Shown: positions 33,551-45,720 of the stretch, piece after piece
How the letters are laid out: each line of letters opens with the position of its first letter
Position numbering within the stretch: position 1 is the stretch's first letter
DNA from: Globodera rostochiensis
Taxonomy: Eukaryota > Nematoda > Chromadorea > Rhabditida > Heteroderidae
NCBI GenBank assembly: GCA_018350325.1
Contig: JAEVLN010000009.1
Location: 207,388-271,387 of the forward strand
Direction of reading: 5' to 3'
DNA length: 64,000 nucleotides
The notes under the pieces: model-generated
What the model saw: only the letters and a program-made list of their open reading frames with translations
The model's database searches: none
Told to the model about the DNA's origin: nothing
Position numbers and translations under genes: made by a program

Positions 33551-35042
33551 ATGAGGTGCCCAAAAATCAACACAAATGTCCCCGTCATTTTGATGACAAT
33601 TATTGGCCTGTTGACCTGCACAATTAGCGGGGGTAAAAAGAAAGAAAGTGGGCAGGACGGCGCTTTGAACGACCTTTTGGGCGGGTTGGACTTGGACGGA
33701 ATGCTGTCGGGGGTGCAGGAACTGCTAGGCAAACACGCCGGCGGGGGATCTGCGGGTAATCAAAGCAACAACAAAACGATTTTATAAATTTTAAATTTGT
33801 TATTTTAAAATGTAAAAATGTTTTAATTCGAAGATGGAAAGAAAGGCGACGGGTTGGAAAAGTTGAAAGAAATGGCGGCCAATTTGGACCCGAAAATGCT
33901 GAAAGACATTTTGGGCAAAATGGACACCGAAAAGATCAGTCAAACAATTCAAAATATGGTGAAGCCGGAGAATATTTGGGAAATGCTGCCCGCCCATGTC
34001 AAAGGTGTCGCTCAATTAAACAAAATCATATAAAAATATTTTTAGTCAGAATAAAATATTTCTTCAGAAATGTTGCCAGAAGGTTGGTTTTTGATCGGCA
34101 AAAAAATTGGCAATGTGTTGTCAAAGGAATGGGACAAAATAATGGAATTGTTGGACGGGGTGGACAAGTTGGGCTCGATGGAGGAGTTGCGGGAAGAGTT
34201 GAAGAAGAAAGCGCCCATTCTGTCGGATTTGCTGGAGAACGATGTGTGGAAGGGTAACAAAGAGCGCTGGCAAAAGTTTGAGGGCAATTTGGGCGAGGAG
34301 GCCAAACAGTACACAGAAAATGTGAGTGGAGGAGGCAAACTTTGGTGGAAGCCATTTGAATACGCCGCGGGGGGTGGCAATTGATCGGATCCAAATGGGG
34401 GGGGGGGGCGGGGGGGCAAGTGATCGGATCCAAATGAGGGGGGCGGGGGGGCAACTGATCGGATCCAAATGAGGGGGGCGGGGGGCAAGTGATCGGATCC
34501 AAATGAGGGGGGCGGGGGGCAAGTGATCGGATCCAAATGAGGGGGGGCGGGGGGGCAAGTGATCGAATCCAAATGAGGGGGCTTAATCAGGTCGACCCGA
34601 TCGATCAGATCGTGAAGCTGTTGTTACTACGATAAATGGAATTGGGGCCGCCCTAAATTCTTTTTTTCCAGGTTAAAGCCACCGGGTGGGAATTTCTGAG
34701 CCGAAAGGTTTTTGCGCCGGCGTTGCGCCTGTCGCCGGAGGCGAAAATGAATTTAAAGGACAGTTTGGGCAACACTTTGCCGGCACTGAAACCGCTGCTT
34801 GAAAAGGCGGCAACGAACAAAAAATTGAAGGAGTGGGCGGAACAGTGGCAAGTGCGTTCAGCTCCGTCAATTTAGCCGGCACTGACCATAAACAATCAAT
34901 CCTTTTGAAGATGATGGCCGAGTTGGAGGCGATGTTCTCCAAAGTGCAATTGGCGACGGACGGACTGAAAGAGAAAGCGAACGGAGGGGGAAACGCCGGC
35001 AGAACGGAAGACGAAGAAGGGACGAAGAAAGAAGAGTTGTGA
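33551..35042 (+). CDS. Secreted helical protein, 313 aa, unrecognised
   Basis: Five exons in phase: 33551-33755, 33834-34004, 34068-34321, 34672-34851 and 34911-35042. The start MRCPKINTNV is followed by a hydrophobic core (PVILMTIIGLLTCTISG), a good signal peptide, and then a lysine-rich mature protein. The mature chain is almost entirely amphipathic helix: DPKMLKDILGKMDTEKISQ, IMELLDGVDKLGSMEELREE, LKPLLEKAATNKKLKEWAEQ. It has a Gly-rich linker and an acidic C-terminus (DEEGTKKEEL). No transmembrane segment is seen after the signal. Charged helical secreted proteins such as fatty-acid/retinol-binding or SXP/RAL-2 families are possible relatives, but no family motif was recognised. In a parasitic nematode it would be a candidate secretion; that is inference. 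Intron 3 contains a G-rich minisatellite. Confidence 0.75.
34381..34583. repeat. G-rich minisatellite of 33-36 bp, about six copies
   Basis: Six units carry TGATCGGATCCAAATG followed by GGGGGGCGGGGGG in intron 3 of the secreted-protein gene (the last has TGATCGAATCC). Unit length varies by the number of G residues. Confidence 0.9.
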
Positions 35043-35470
35043 GGCACCGTTTTGAAATTGTAACGAATGCATTTTGATGGATCCATGGCATAAATTCGTC
35101 ATGTTTGGCAGTCATTGGAAACGCGCATTTTGAATTAAAATCCGGATTGAAATAAGGCAAACGCTTTAATCCATTTTGCCCAAAAATTTCGACCATTTTC
35201 TAAAAGCTTACCATAGAAGTGTTTAGTCAAGAGCTAAACATTTTAAGAAAATTTTTATTGGTGTGTATTTGTCTTCTGGTCTCTAGATTCTCCGATAAAA
35301 GTGCCAATATACACCTCACTTTCGTTCTGCTGATCAACAATTCCGAGCAATTTTGGGGACTGAGGCCCGGTTAAGAGGCTGGCGGCGCCGAAAAGCGTCA
35401 CCAACCAAAATTTAAGAATCAAATAAAATCTTAAGAAATTGAAACAAAAAAAAGAGATCAAAAAAGGTCA

Positions 35471-38400
35471 TCAGATAAATTGCACATCGTCGTCGCTGTT
35501 GTTCTCGTCCATCGACTCGTTTCGGTCCATCTTTCGCCTCTTCACTTCGACCCCATTGGCGGCGGTGCCGGATTGGCAGCCACTGGTGCCAGCCGCCGCC
35601 GAGTCCAAATCCCCGAGACTGAGTCCCTCCATTGAAATTGTGCGCCGCGTCACTTCGCCGCTCGATGACAGTGGGCCAATGAAAGTGCTAAATTTAGGGA
35701 AAAATGAAAGTCACAAGGCCTTAATTAGTTGTCTACATCCAAGGGCCTTAATTAGGTGTCTACATCCAAGCTCATTAAAATCTTTGGTCAAAAATTGTCA
35801 GGAATAAACTCACTCCGCAATTTTGGCCGCCTCCCTCAGTCCGGAGAGGAAAGCACCGTGAACGGAGGCCGGGTACTGACGATTTGTGTGCTCCCCGGCA
35901 AAAAACACCCGAGGCGTTGTCGACGAAGTGCCATCGTTGGGATGCACCGGACGTGCCAAAGTGTCGTAGTCATCGGCTAAAACTCAGACATTGAGGAATG
36001 TCGGGAGGGGACTGACGCGACGAGTTCAGGCCCATGTAGCTGTAGGAGCCGAGTGCAAATTTATCCCGATGCCATCGCGACACGCGGAAGTCGACGGGCT
36101 AAAAGTAAAACAAGCGGCACCAATTAATGGACTGCTTGAAATTCACCTCCAGAGGGCAGCTGTTGCCAAAAATCTTGTGCAGTGCCGACATCACATTATG
36201 CCGAATGACCTTTTCGTCAATTTTGTCGGGGATAAACGCCGCCGCGCCGGCGAACAGTCCGACCAGCACGGGCAGGTCGCCGTTGGAGAAAAACATGAAC
36301 AGTTCGCCACGGGAAGCTCTGAACTCGAAATGAGAGATCACATTTCTGGAAACATGACGAGAGAACATATTTATCTATCTCTTTAAAGTGCCATCATTTT
36401 TTGAGGTCAATTTTCTTAACAAAAGTTTTACGAAGTGTCGTTGAGTCGGCCAAAGGACGAACGTTTCGTGTCCCAGAAAGGCTTGTCGAAGAAGAGAATG
36501 ATCTGACAATGCGCAGGGAAAAATCGATGAGACAAAAATAGTCAAAATGCGAAAGCATCGATCTAATTTATGGAGAATTCGCGTCCTTTTTTGGTACAAA
36601 TATCGATTCCGCCCCCCCCCGCCTGAGCAGTGATTAATGCCTTGTTAAGCGTGCCAAAGCCCATGTTGGAGATGGCCTCCCTCTTCCAGCGGGGCAACTC
36701 CGGCTCGAAGTTGACGTCTCCGCGCTTCAACACACCCAACGGCACAGTGCAGAGGACGGCGTCGGCCTAAAGATGGATTTGCTAATCACAGAGATGGATG
36801 ATGAACGGCGTGTTCTCAAAAGCTTCACAATTTAAAAAGTCCAAAATAGTACATTGAAGCTAATCCTGTTGTTTTTGGCGTTCTGTTGTTGATCTGTCAA
36901 CACCGAGCAATCAACCGTAACGCCTAAACAATGTGGTAACAAAGCTCAAAGAAAAATTGAATGAGTTTTTGAGCGTAAAATTGGAGAATTTTAGAAAAAA
37001 GCGCCATAAAACTAATCATTTCTGAAAAAATTGTATTCGCAATTATCATTTTAAACCCATTTCGTCGTATTTGATTCGGTCGACCACATGTTCAAAATGG
37101 ACAGTCAAATCCTCCGTGCGCAGACGTCCAATCAAAAGGCCAAGTCCCTCCTTCACTGAAATAGAAAGCGCCAATTTCTCGATTGAAATCTCAAACGGAC
37201 CCCAAATTCGGGCTTTAGCGTACAGTAAGCTCGGACACGCCCCCCCCCAACCCCTGTCATCAAACCCCACAAAAAGGCATCACCCGATCGGGTTGACCAG
37301 TATAGAAGGCCTGGTTATCCAAAAAAGAATCACGATACTCACCGGTCATGTGTGATCCGGCAAACCCGTAAGGGTCGTCCTGGTCCCAGTCTTTCATAGC
37401 CACTCTTTCCAGTTGAGCCCCAATGCCGTACTCCAAATTGGCCAAATGAAAGTCCAAAATGCGCTTGTCCACCCTGTTCATGTAGACGATACTAATCAGG
37501 AAAAAAAGGTTGAACATAAAAAGCTTTGCCAATTGGAAAACCAACCAACCAACCAACCTCGGCTCCATTCTCCTAAAATCTGTCAGAATTTGCTCAATGT
37601 TGCTCAGTTCATGCTCTGCCTCATCGTATTGCTTAAACAAATAATTTATTGGCAAAAGCCCTCCCCCCCCAAACCTTCAATAAAATTTCCAAAAACTTGC
37701 GCAGAGATCGCACGATCAATCGTCGCCGGATTTGCTCCTCCGACGCGGTGAAGTCGAACGCAATCTAACGCCAAAGAATTGTGTTTTATTACAAATTAAC
37801 TTTTACAAAAATTTAATATTTAAGTAACTAAAAGTTAAATTAGGAAAATTGTCTGCAGCGAGAGGGTTTAGAACCGGGCAAAAGTTTATTTTTTAACCTT
37901 TGAAGAAGCACCAAAATTGTAACCGACCGACCGATTCCGGGGTGGCTGCAGCCGTATTCACTCCGTTCTCGCGCAGTCGTCGCATGCAATCGGCGATTTG
38001 TTTGTGGAGAAGATCGACCTTAAATTGCCGGAGGGGGGGGGGGGTTTTCAAAAAAATATATTATTTTTTTGATTTAATTTGGCGCGCGCCTTTGCCTTTT
38101 CCGCTTTCATCTTTTTCACCAAGCCGAAATATTTCTGCCAATATTTGTGCCACTTGTTTTTGACGCGCAATTCCTGCTGACTGAAATTTAAACGTTTTTA
38201 AATCCGAAAATCTATTTTAAAATGGTTAAAAATCTCTTCAAAACAATTGAACGACCTGAGAATGAGTTCGAACGCCTTGCCCAGACTGATCTTTCGGCCC
38301 GCCGTTTCGCCCTCCGCCCGCGTCTCCGTCACGCCCATCGCATGCGAAAGGTGGGAAATTGTGGCGAGAATTCGGTTGAACGACCGCTCGATCATGTCGT

Positions 38401-39995
38401 CCTTGCGACTGTCCACCAATTTGCCCTGAATTGTCTCAAATTGGCATTGGCATAACCCAAAACATGCCGTTTTAATGATTCTTATTTCGTGAAGGACAGG
38501 CCCAATCAAAACAGAAATTTTTAAGCATTTCAATTGTTTCAACTCGCTGAAAACGCATTAAAATTTTATAATTTTCTATCGCATTTTTTGATCTTTTGCC
38601 ACCCAAAAAAAACCTGATTATCGTAAATGGGACAACGGCTGTTGGCACGGAAAACGTTCACTGGCGTTTGTTGAATCAAAGTGATCAAAGGATTTCCGAC
38701 TAAAATAAAACAAAAACTAATAAAAGTTTAAAGAAAAAAATTAAAAAAGAAAAAAACCGATTCCCATAACAATCATCGCCCCCAGGTCGGCTGCCGGCAA
38801 ATTCGGGTTGATTTTGATTGTTTGTACGCGACCGCCCGGACGGGCCTTAAAAAGAATTCGTAAATTGAAAATAAAATTTTTTATTCGATGGGAGACACTT
38901 TTTCCTTCACAAAATATCGGACAAAAAGATTCAGCACAGTTCGGGGTCCAGTTTCCGAACCCCGAAACTGTGATTTAGAGCCCGAGTTCCAATAGCGGCC
39001 TGTTCGACCTTTAGATTAAGAAAACCGAGTCGATTTGATTATCAAATCTCAAAGAATTTTGCAAATTTCTCTCGTTACCCACCCGTCCTTCCAACAAAAT
39101 CACGGAAAAGCCAAAGAATTTGAGCTGACGCGCAGCGGCGAGTCCGGACGGACCAGCACCAATTACAATAATCTTCTTTTCGCGGTCCAAAAGCCGAGCT
39201 GAAATTTTATTTTGTTGAGTTTTTAAATAAAAAAAAGTTCATATTTTCCAACAAAAAAAAGCCCCTTGTCCATTTTGTCGAAATGTTTTGTCCAAAAAAC
39301 GAACGAACTGGTTAATTTGTGGAAGATGCCAAAATTGATGAAGCCGTAGCGTTGGAGGTAGGCATGGATGCCGGTCACCAGTTCGACGTCACCTAAAGAT
39401 TAAAAAAACAAAAAAAAAAATGAAGAGAACTGGACTGACTGTCAAATGGTTTAGGAAGTTCTGTAAGAACATAGTCCACGATGAGCTCAACCAAAGGGTC
39501 GAGTTGCCACAAAACCAACTAAAAATCGAATTAAATCAATTTAGAGTTGAAAAGGTATAAAGTCATTGACTCACCGTCCGATTGCGAATGTAGAGGAACA
39601 AGGCGATGGAGGCCTGCGCCCGGCTCATGTCCGGGAACAGCTCCAACTCCATTTTGGTCATTCTATCGTAGGGCAAACGCGCCTGTGCAGCAGCTGAGCG
39701 GAGCGCTGAAAGCGGAGAAAACAGAAGGAAATTATAACAATTTAATAAGGAAAAAGGCCAGTTTTTCTACCCAAAAAGACCAACACAAATCGTCGTCCTC
39801 CCATCGGTACACATCCATCCCATGCAATTCGCGTGTGCCGAGCTGTGCCAACGAATTTCCGATTCCATAGTCCACATTTTGGCGTCGTGAACGGTTCGGC
39901 GGCCGGAACGCCGGATTGGGACGTTGATAGTGCGGCTGTTGATTGCCCTGACCTAAGCGAGGGGAAGACGAGCAAGTCGATGAGTTTGAAGACAT
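35471..39995 (-). CDS. Lysine-specific histone demethylase 1 (LSD1/KDM1A type)
   Basis: Nuclear FAD-dependent amine oxidase that demethylates H3K4me1/2 within CoREST-type complexes. Segments in order: disordered N-terminus ([14 protein letters not shown] at 39995); SWIRM domain ([52 protein letters not shown]); FAD Rossmann motif [17 protein letters not shown] (about 39130-39180); a helical hairpin region at 37.6-38.5 kb, equivalent to the Tower domain; [50 protein letters not shown], with the conserved active-site lysine (about 36730); [17 protein letters not shown]; and the FAD end motif [19 protein letters not shown] (about 35820-35910). The C-terminus ends at 35471 with an acidic tail. 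More than a dozen short introns; I did not fix every exon. C. elegans has several paralogues (spr-5, lsd-1, amx-1) and I cannot say which one this corresponds to. Confidence 0.9.
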
Positions 39996-40494
39996 CAAAG
40001 AAAGCAAAAGAAACGCCGAAGATAAAGGCTAAAGAAAAAGTTGTCAACGACACACGGAGCATTAGCTATCGCCTACCCCCACCCCCCTAAAAGTAAAACA
40101 GAATTCAAAAAGAAAAATTGATGTTGGGTGAGGGAATTGATGAAGACAATGAGGGAGATATTTTTGAATAATAAGTCCACAATTGACAACAACTACAAAC
40201 AAAATTTTCCTGTTGTCAATCCCGATCCCGGTTCAACATGCTGATCCCGGCCCCATGCAACCCTAACACTATCCCAACATCAGTACATTGGTCACAATTT
40301 ACATATTTGTCATGTCGAAATAAAACTTTTTTTTTTTGTGTGGTGGCAAAACGTAACATTTTTGCTGGGGGTGGGAACCATGCAAAACATCTAACCTTTC
40401 TTTATATGTACATATTTAATTAATTAATTACAAAATTGTAAAGACTGATCAAAAAGGAATATACAAAATTGTGAAGCAATGCAAATTTAAACCA

Positions 40495-40629
40495 TCAAAC
40501 ATAGTAAGAGGGTGAAATCATAACATCCGTCAGAATTAAAAGTTGGTCTTCAGTGAATGCGCTTTTGTGTGTGTGCCATTCGTCCTGATGTGTCCGCTTG
40601 AACTCGTTGAGGGCGCGCTTCACTGTGCC
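40495..40629 (-). CDS. psme-4: Proteasome activator PSME4/PA200 (Blm10), last exon
   Basis: The open stretch after the acceptor at 40631-40630 encodes GTVKRALNEF, KRTHQDEWHTHKSAFTEDQL, LILTDVMIS and PSYYV, then stop. This matches the C-terminus of PSME4 almost residue for residue (human ends in SPCYYA). The final Tyr-Tyr-small residue, used for docking on the 20S core, is kept as YYV. The preceding exon was not found nearby: 40640-41105 is dispersed-repeat sequence. Other PSME4-like exons occur at 49.9, 51.9 and 59.7-60.4 kb. Only the copy at 59.7-60.4 kb is on the same strand as this exon. Confidence 0.88.
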   Translation of the reverse strand, partial: GTVKRALNEFKRTHQDEWHTHKSAFTEDQLLILTDVMISPSYYV

Positions 40630-40639
40630 CTTAAGAACA

Positions 40640-41110
40640 TTTGGGCAATGGTATGGAATTGCGGTCCAGACGAAAAAAAATCTTAACAATTTCCAATGCA
40701 TGTTTTCTAGGGTAAAAATATGCGCAGAGCACGAATCCGAGCTCGGATTTTGCGAATGTCGAACCCCGAACCCGAATTCGAACATTTTTCGAAATTTCTG
40801 CCACACGAAAAATAATTTATGCAGGAACCGAAAAAGGCTAAAACCTTCAAAAATGCACGAAAACGTTTGTAATAATGGCAAAAAAGAAAATTCAACCGTT
40901 AACATGGTCGAAATGTGCAATATAAAAAATTTGTCAACCCAAAAAAAGTTGTATTTTGAACTTTCTAAAAATATTCGAATTCGGCTTAGGGGTTCGGCTT
41001 TCGCACAATCCGAGTTCGGATTCGTGTTCTACGCTTATTTATGACTCTGGATCCCGGATAGGAATAGGAATCAAAACAAATGTTGGCAATGGTATGGAAT
41101 TGCGGTCCCG
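40640..41110. repeat. Dispersed repeat with duplicated GGTATGGAATTGCGGTCC ends
   Basis: The block GGCAATGGTATGGAATTGCG with a following GTTTTCTAGGGTAAAAATA occurs at 40645-40720 and again at 41083-41180. Between them are foldback arms related to the GGGTTCGACATTCGCAAAACC segment at 32100-32160. Related short repeats (CGTAGAATCCGAAT type) recur near 19870, 21310, 43680, 48830, 60710, 61100 and 61380. Confidence 0.6.
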
Positions 41111-41278
41111 ATAAAAATTAGTTTTTAAAATTTTCTATGTTTAAAATTTTAAATGCACGTTTTCTAGGGTAAAAATAAATAAAATTGATACCGTCTTACA
41201 AAATACAAAAATTTTAATTTAGCAAACAAACTGACAAAAAGTCGAATTTTGAGTAAAATGAGTGAAAATAACGGCGGC

Positions 41279-41690
41279 GTTCATTTCAGTGTCAGTGCCG
41301 CACACTTCAGTGCCGGACACTTCAGTGCCAGCACTTAAAAGTCTATAACTGTTTTTAAACTCAACCAAATCAAACAATAAGATGTCATTGGAAAGCTCTA
41401 AATGAGAAGCATCGTACAAAAAAAGCCAAGGCGGTTCAATTCGTTTTTAAGAAGTTCAACGTGAAAAACACCCAAAATCAGGGCTTTTCGTCACTTTATT
41501 GCAATAACTTTTTTATGAATTTTCTAATTGATTAGCGCTTAAAAATATCCAATGACATCTTGATTGTTTGATTTGGTTGAGTTTAAAAAAAGTTATAGCC
41601 TTTCAATTGCTGGCACTGAAGTGTCCCGGCACTGAAGTGTGGGCACTGAAGTGTCCCGGCACTGAAGTGTGGGCACTGAAGTGATGTGTA
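41279..41690. mobile_element. Foldback/MITE-like element, copy 1
   Basis: Terminal arms carry serial GGCACTGAAGTGT motifs, then AAAGTCTATAACTGTTTTT and ACTCAACCAAATCAAACAAT on the left, mirrored on the right by TTGATTTGGTTGAGTTTAAA. The core includes GATGTCATTGGAAAGCTCTA. No open frame of note is present. Confidence 0.75.
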
Positions 41691-41850
41691 CCGTGAGAAA
41701 GTTATGAACCACCAAAATGTTGGCCAAAATGGGTTGGCATTGTGTTTTTGAGTTTGTTTTGATGGCGCCACTACAACTCGCCTATGTAACATTTCGCCTA
41801 CACAGCCAAAAGGCAACATTTCGCCTACAAAGCCAAAAAGCAAGGGTACG

Positions 41851-42306
41851 CATCACTTCAGTGCCCACACTTCAGTGCCGGACACTTCAGTGCCCACACT
41901 TCAGTGCCGGACACTTCAGTGCCAGCACTTAAAAAGGCTATAACTTTTTTTAAACTCAACGAAATCATACAATCAAGATGTCATTGGAAAGCTCTAAATG
42001 AGAAGAATCGTACAAAAAAAAAAGCCAAGGCGGTTCAATCGTTTTTAAGAAGTTCAACGTGAAAAACACCCAAAATCAGGGCTTTTCATCAGTTTTATTG
42101 CAATAACTTTTTTACGAATTTTCTAATTGACTAGCGTTGGCTTAACAATAGCTTTTAAAAGCTTAGAGCTTTTCAATGACATCTTGATTGTTTGATTTGG
42201 TTGAGTTTAAAGAAAGTTATAGCCTTTTAATTGCTGGCACTGAAGTGTCCGGCACTGAAGTGTGGGCACTGAAGTGTGCGGCACTGAAGTGTGGGCACTG
42301 AAATGA
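41851..42306. mobile_element. Foldback/MITE-like element, copy 2
   Basis: Same arms and core as copy 1 in the same orientation, with small indels (an extra AGCGTTGGCTTAACAATAGC in the core). It is followed at 42320-42450 by a short array of CAACATTTCGCCTAC units. The same array appears at 41788-41845 between the two elements. Confidence 0.75.
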
Positions 42307-43160
42307 TCGCCGCCGAAAAAGCAACACTTCGCCTACGCAACATTTCGCCTATTTACATTTCGCCTACACAGCCAATAGGCAACATTTCGCCTACAAGGTT
42401 AAAATGTTACATTTCGCATACCCAGTCAAAAAGCAACATTTCGCCTACAAATTTTAAAAATTCTTTTTTTTTAAATTTTTCTTTGACAAACGATTAAGCA
42501 TTTTGTAATGCGCGAAAGAATTAAAGCTTCAATTTTATTAAGTCTGGCAACAAAGAAATGATACAAAATGAATAATTGAATAGATTTTGTCTAGCTGCCA
42601 GAATTGTTGAAAAGGATCGGCCTCCTTGATAATGAGATCATCAGAAAGTCTAATTGTAAGTGGGTTTGCTGTATTGAAAATACCAAACACTTCTACGCTT
42701 GCACAAAATTTACACCATTCAAAAAACCAATGCATAAAAATTTAGGTCTTAACATTTGTCGAAGTGCTCAAAAACTTCGCAGGTGACGTCCTTCCTTGCT
42801 TGGCCGATCTTCCTTTTCAGACCCATTTTTTCAAAATTCATTTTCCTTTATCTATAAATAATTAGGTATACGTGTGTGAAGATGGATTTTACAATGCTTT
42901 TGCTTTTGATCTAGCCAAATAAGCCTTAAATTTGTCAAAGGAAATGTTAAAAATTGATTAGAGATCAGAGTATGTTTTCAACTGCAAGGTCCGATCATTT
43001 TTAATTCTGATCAGAATTAGAGCCAGAATTAGAACATGTGATCCAGATATATTGATTAATGATCAGAATTTATTTTGTGCTGTCGAGGCGGGCAGTACAA
43101 GTGCAACATAGATACAACCAAGGCGAGACCAATGCTAATAACCTGAAGCTGGATTTTCAG

Positions 43161-43369
43161 CAAGAGGAAGTGCATTCGGAGGGACGTCGCAGTAAAACGC
43201 CCTCCAGACCGGGCACACAGTCTAAAAAGCATCGTGAGGGCACGCCCGGCGAGCGCCGACGGCTGATTTTGCCGCGACGTCGCCGAAGGGAAAAAGCCGA
43301 AGCAAAAGTCCTGCAGTACAAGCGGGACCCAAAGCTCATAAGAGGCAACCGGTGCCGCTAAAGTCGCAG
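43161..43369 (+). pseudogene. Lys/Arg/Pro-rich exon, frame-disrupted
   Basis: Acceptor TTTTCAG at 43154-43160 and donor CAG/GTAAAT at 43369/43370. The 5' half is open as SEGRRSKTPSRPGTQSKKHR. The 3' half fits the donor in another frame (ADFAATSPKGKSRSKSPAVQ). The switch lies near 43225-43265, so either a frameshift or an undetected splice is present. Basic Ser/Pro-rich linkers of this kind occur in giant muscle Ig proteins, and an Ig exon lies about 830 bp downstream on the same strand. Confidence 0.35.
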
Positions 43370-44200
43370 GTAAATTCTGACTATTTTTAAGGGTATCAAA
43401 GGTGGCAAGAAACTTTGCCAACAGAAACTTTGACAACGTCGCTTTAACAATACAAAATAAAAATGCCAATACAAATTTAATTTTTTTTCTTTTTGGTACT
43501 AAAATGGAATATAAACCTAAAGAAAGGGTTTAGTGTTAGAGTTTAAAGCCAAACGAGCCAAGTTTGCTGAACTAAGCTAAAAATAGCAATCCTAGTACAA
43601 AAATTTTTAATAAGACGTAATTTCCTTTTTTATACTGCTTAAGCTTAAAATTTACTCGAAATTCTAAAAGCCGGGCCCGAGTTTTCTTGTTTTAGCGTAT
43701 GTCAATCCCCAAGTCCGAATTTCGTAATTGAAAGACAACTTTGTTTCAAAAAAAAATTTTTTGTTTCTTAAAGTCGAAAAGATTAAAATGCATGTAAGAA
43801 CGAACATAGCCCACGAATATACTTTTGAAGAATTTTGTTACGGTAAATTGAATTGCAAAAAAAGTTTTGTTTTCAAAAAGGCATTTAAAAATTTGTGTCC
43901 GGGGTTTGAATTTGGTCAAAAAAGGGGGGGCATATTCAGATTTTCTAACCTTTTTCTCTACTTTGAAATTTTTATTTTTAAGTCGGGGTAAAGGGAACGA
44001 ATCAGGGAACCATTTAAGTATGTACGGAACGAGTTGGGGGTGATTTACCATATAACATACTCGGAAGAAAAAAAAATGCATTAGAATTCATAAAAATATG
44101 GATATGTTTTTATCAGATAAATTAAAAATTCCTAATAATAGTTTAGTTCAAATAATTCTCTAAAATATTTTAAAGGAATATATTTTAAAATTATTTTAAG

Positions 44201-44277
44201 ATTGCGCACACCGGTGAAGCCGTAAAATTGGATTGCAAATTACAATGTCACACATCTACCAAAATCACATGGTCAAA
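44201..44277 (+). CDS. Exon of an immunoglobulin I-set domain
   Basis: After TTATTTTAAG the exon reads IAHTGEAVKLDCKLQCHTST, then KITWSK, and ends at a GTAAGT donor. The pattern G-x-x-V-x-L-x-C ... I-x-W is the B and C strand core of an Ig domain. Flanking exons were not found. The donor is followed within about 40 bp by a foldback element. It may belong with the exon at 43161-43369. Gene identity is unknown. Confidence 0.55.
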
Positions 44278-44314
44278 GTAAGTGTTCTTGACATGAATCG
44301 TAATTTGTAAGGTT

Positions 44315-45235
44315 CCCTGACTTTTGTCAACTGACTCTTCGTTTTTCGTCATTGGACTATTCGTCACGACATTTCTTTGGGAAACAATGATAACAACAAC
44401 AATCAGTTCAATTATTTCTCCAGTCTGGGTTATTCGGGGCGTAAAACCGATCAAACATTTTTTTTGAAAATTCAAAATTTTTCAAAGATCAATTTTGCCT
44501 AACAATAAGTTTTAAAGAAAATTCTCCCGACGGCGTCTATCGGCGCTGTCGGACCCCTTACCTCTCCTACAACTTCAAAAAATGACTGCATTTTTAACCA
44601 AAAAGTTAATAAAACGTTAATTTTTTAAGCTTTTTGGAATATTTGAAAATTTTAACAATATTTGTTAGATTTGTCCATTTCACTGAAAATTTCCTTTTTA
44701 AAAAATATGGGGAAGCCTGACAACTCACGTACTCTGGTCACCTTAAATCATGGGTAGTCCTTTTTTGATTAATCAAATCGATCCCTTTTTTTTCTCGAAA
44801 TTGTTCAACAAAAAGCTTTCTAAAGAGTATCCAAATTGTGTTGATGCTTTTAGTATTTGGGTTTTTCTTTACTATAATTTGAGGCTGTTCGCTTCAACTA
44901 ATCATATTTTCGATTCATTACGCAATAGGAAAACGTACATTGGTACCGGTTCCGATGCGGTTCCAAGCTTTTCTCGGTTTCGGTTCCAAAGCGGTTCCGG
45001 TTCCGGACCGTTGGAACCGGAACCGGGAAAACACTGGTCAGAATCGGCGTTTACGCCCTAATAACCCTAGACTTGAGAAATTATTGTTGGCTCAATTGAA
45101 TTAAAATTTGTTTTTTAAATTTTTTTTATAGATATGTCGTTGACAAATAGTCCAATGCCAAAAAATTGTTGACGAAAAGTCTAGTGACAAAAGCCGTTGA
45201 CGAAAAGTAGATTGACAAAAAGTTCATTGACGATT
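44315..45235. mobile_element. Foldback element of the GACGAAAAGTC family, copy 1
   Basis: The left end has TCAACTGACTCTTCG and CGTCATTGGACTATTCGTCA. The right end has TTGACAAATAGTCCAATG and repeated TTGACGAAAAGT. Inner arms share GGTTATTCGGGGCGTA, mirrored as TACGCCCTAATAACC. Confidence 0.6.
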
Positions 45236-45720
45236 TAATTTTTTTTGAAGCGAATACCTGCACTTGCGAATCATCGCTTACCTGCCCATTCTGCTAATGA
45301 CAATGTTCTATTCAATCTGTGTAGTAGAGGTTTGAAATTACGATTCATGAAGGAAATTAGTCAAATTTTTGTACAAGTAGATTTTTTGGCAGTATTTTAA
45401 AAAATTCTTTAATTTCAGAAGGGGAAGGGGGGTCAGCGGTGCCGAGAGGCACCACCGAGAAAATTTTTAATTGTCTTTCAAATTGTCAAAAGATTTTCAA
45501 CCAAAAAATTAAAAATAAGGTACCTTTTTGAGCTTTTTAGGAATGTGGCTGCTGTCAGTGAAAATTTTTGAAGAAATAAAGCCATTGTTAAGAAATTTAT
45601 CAATTTTTAATATTATGTCATTGGAAGAGCTCTGGGGCCAAAAGGCGCCGTCGTAAAATTTTTGACCTTTTTCCATTAAAAATGGTTTATTCAATTTGAG
45701 CGTTGTTTTTGTAAATTAAG

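Noticed and set aside
43056..43469. 137-codon minus-strand frame
   Set aside because: It is antisense to the Lys/Arg-rich exon with good splice sites, and has no family features.
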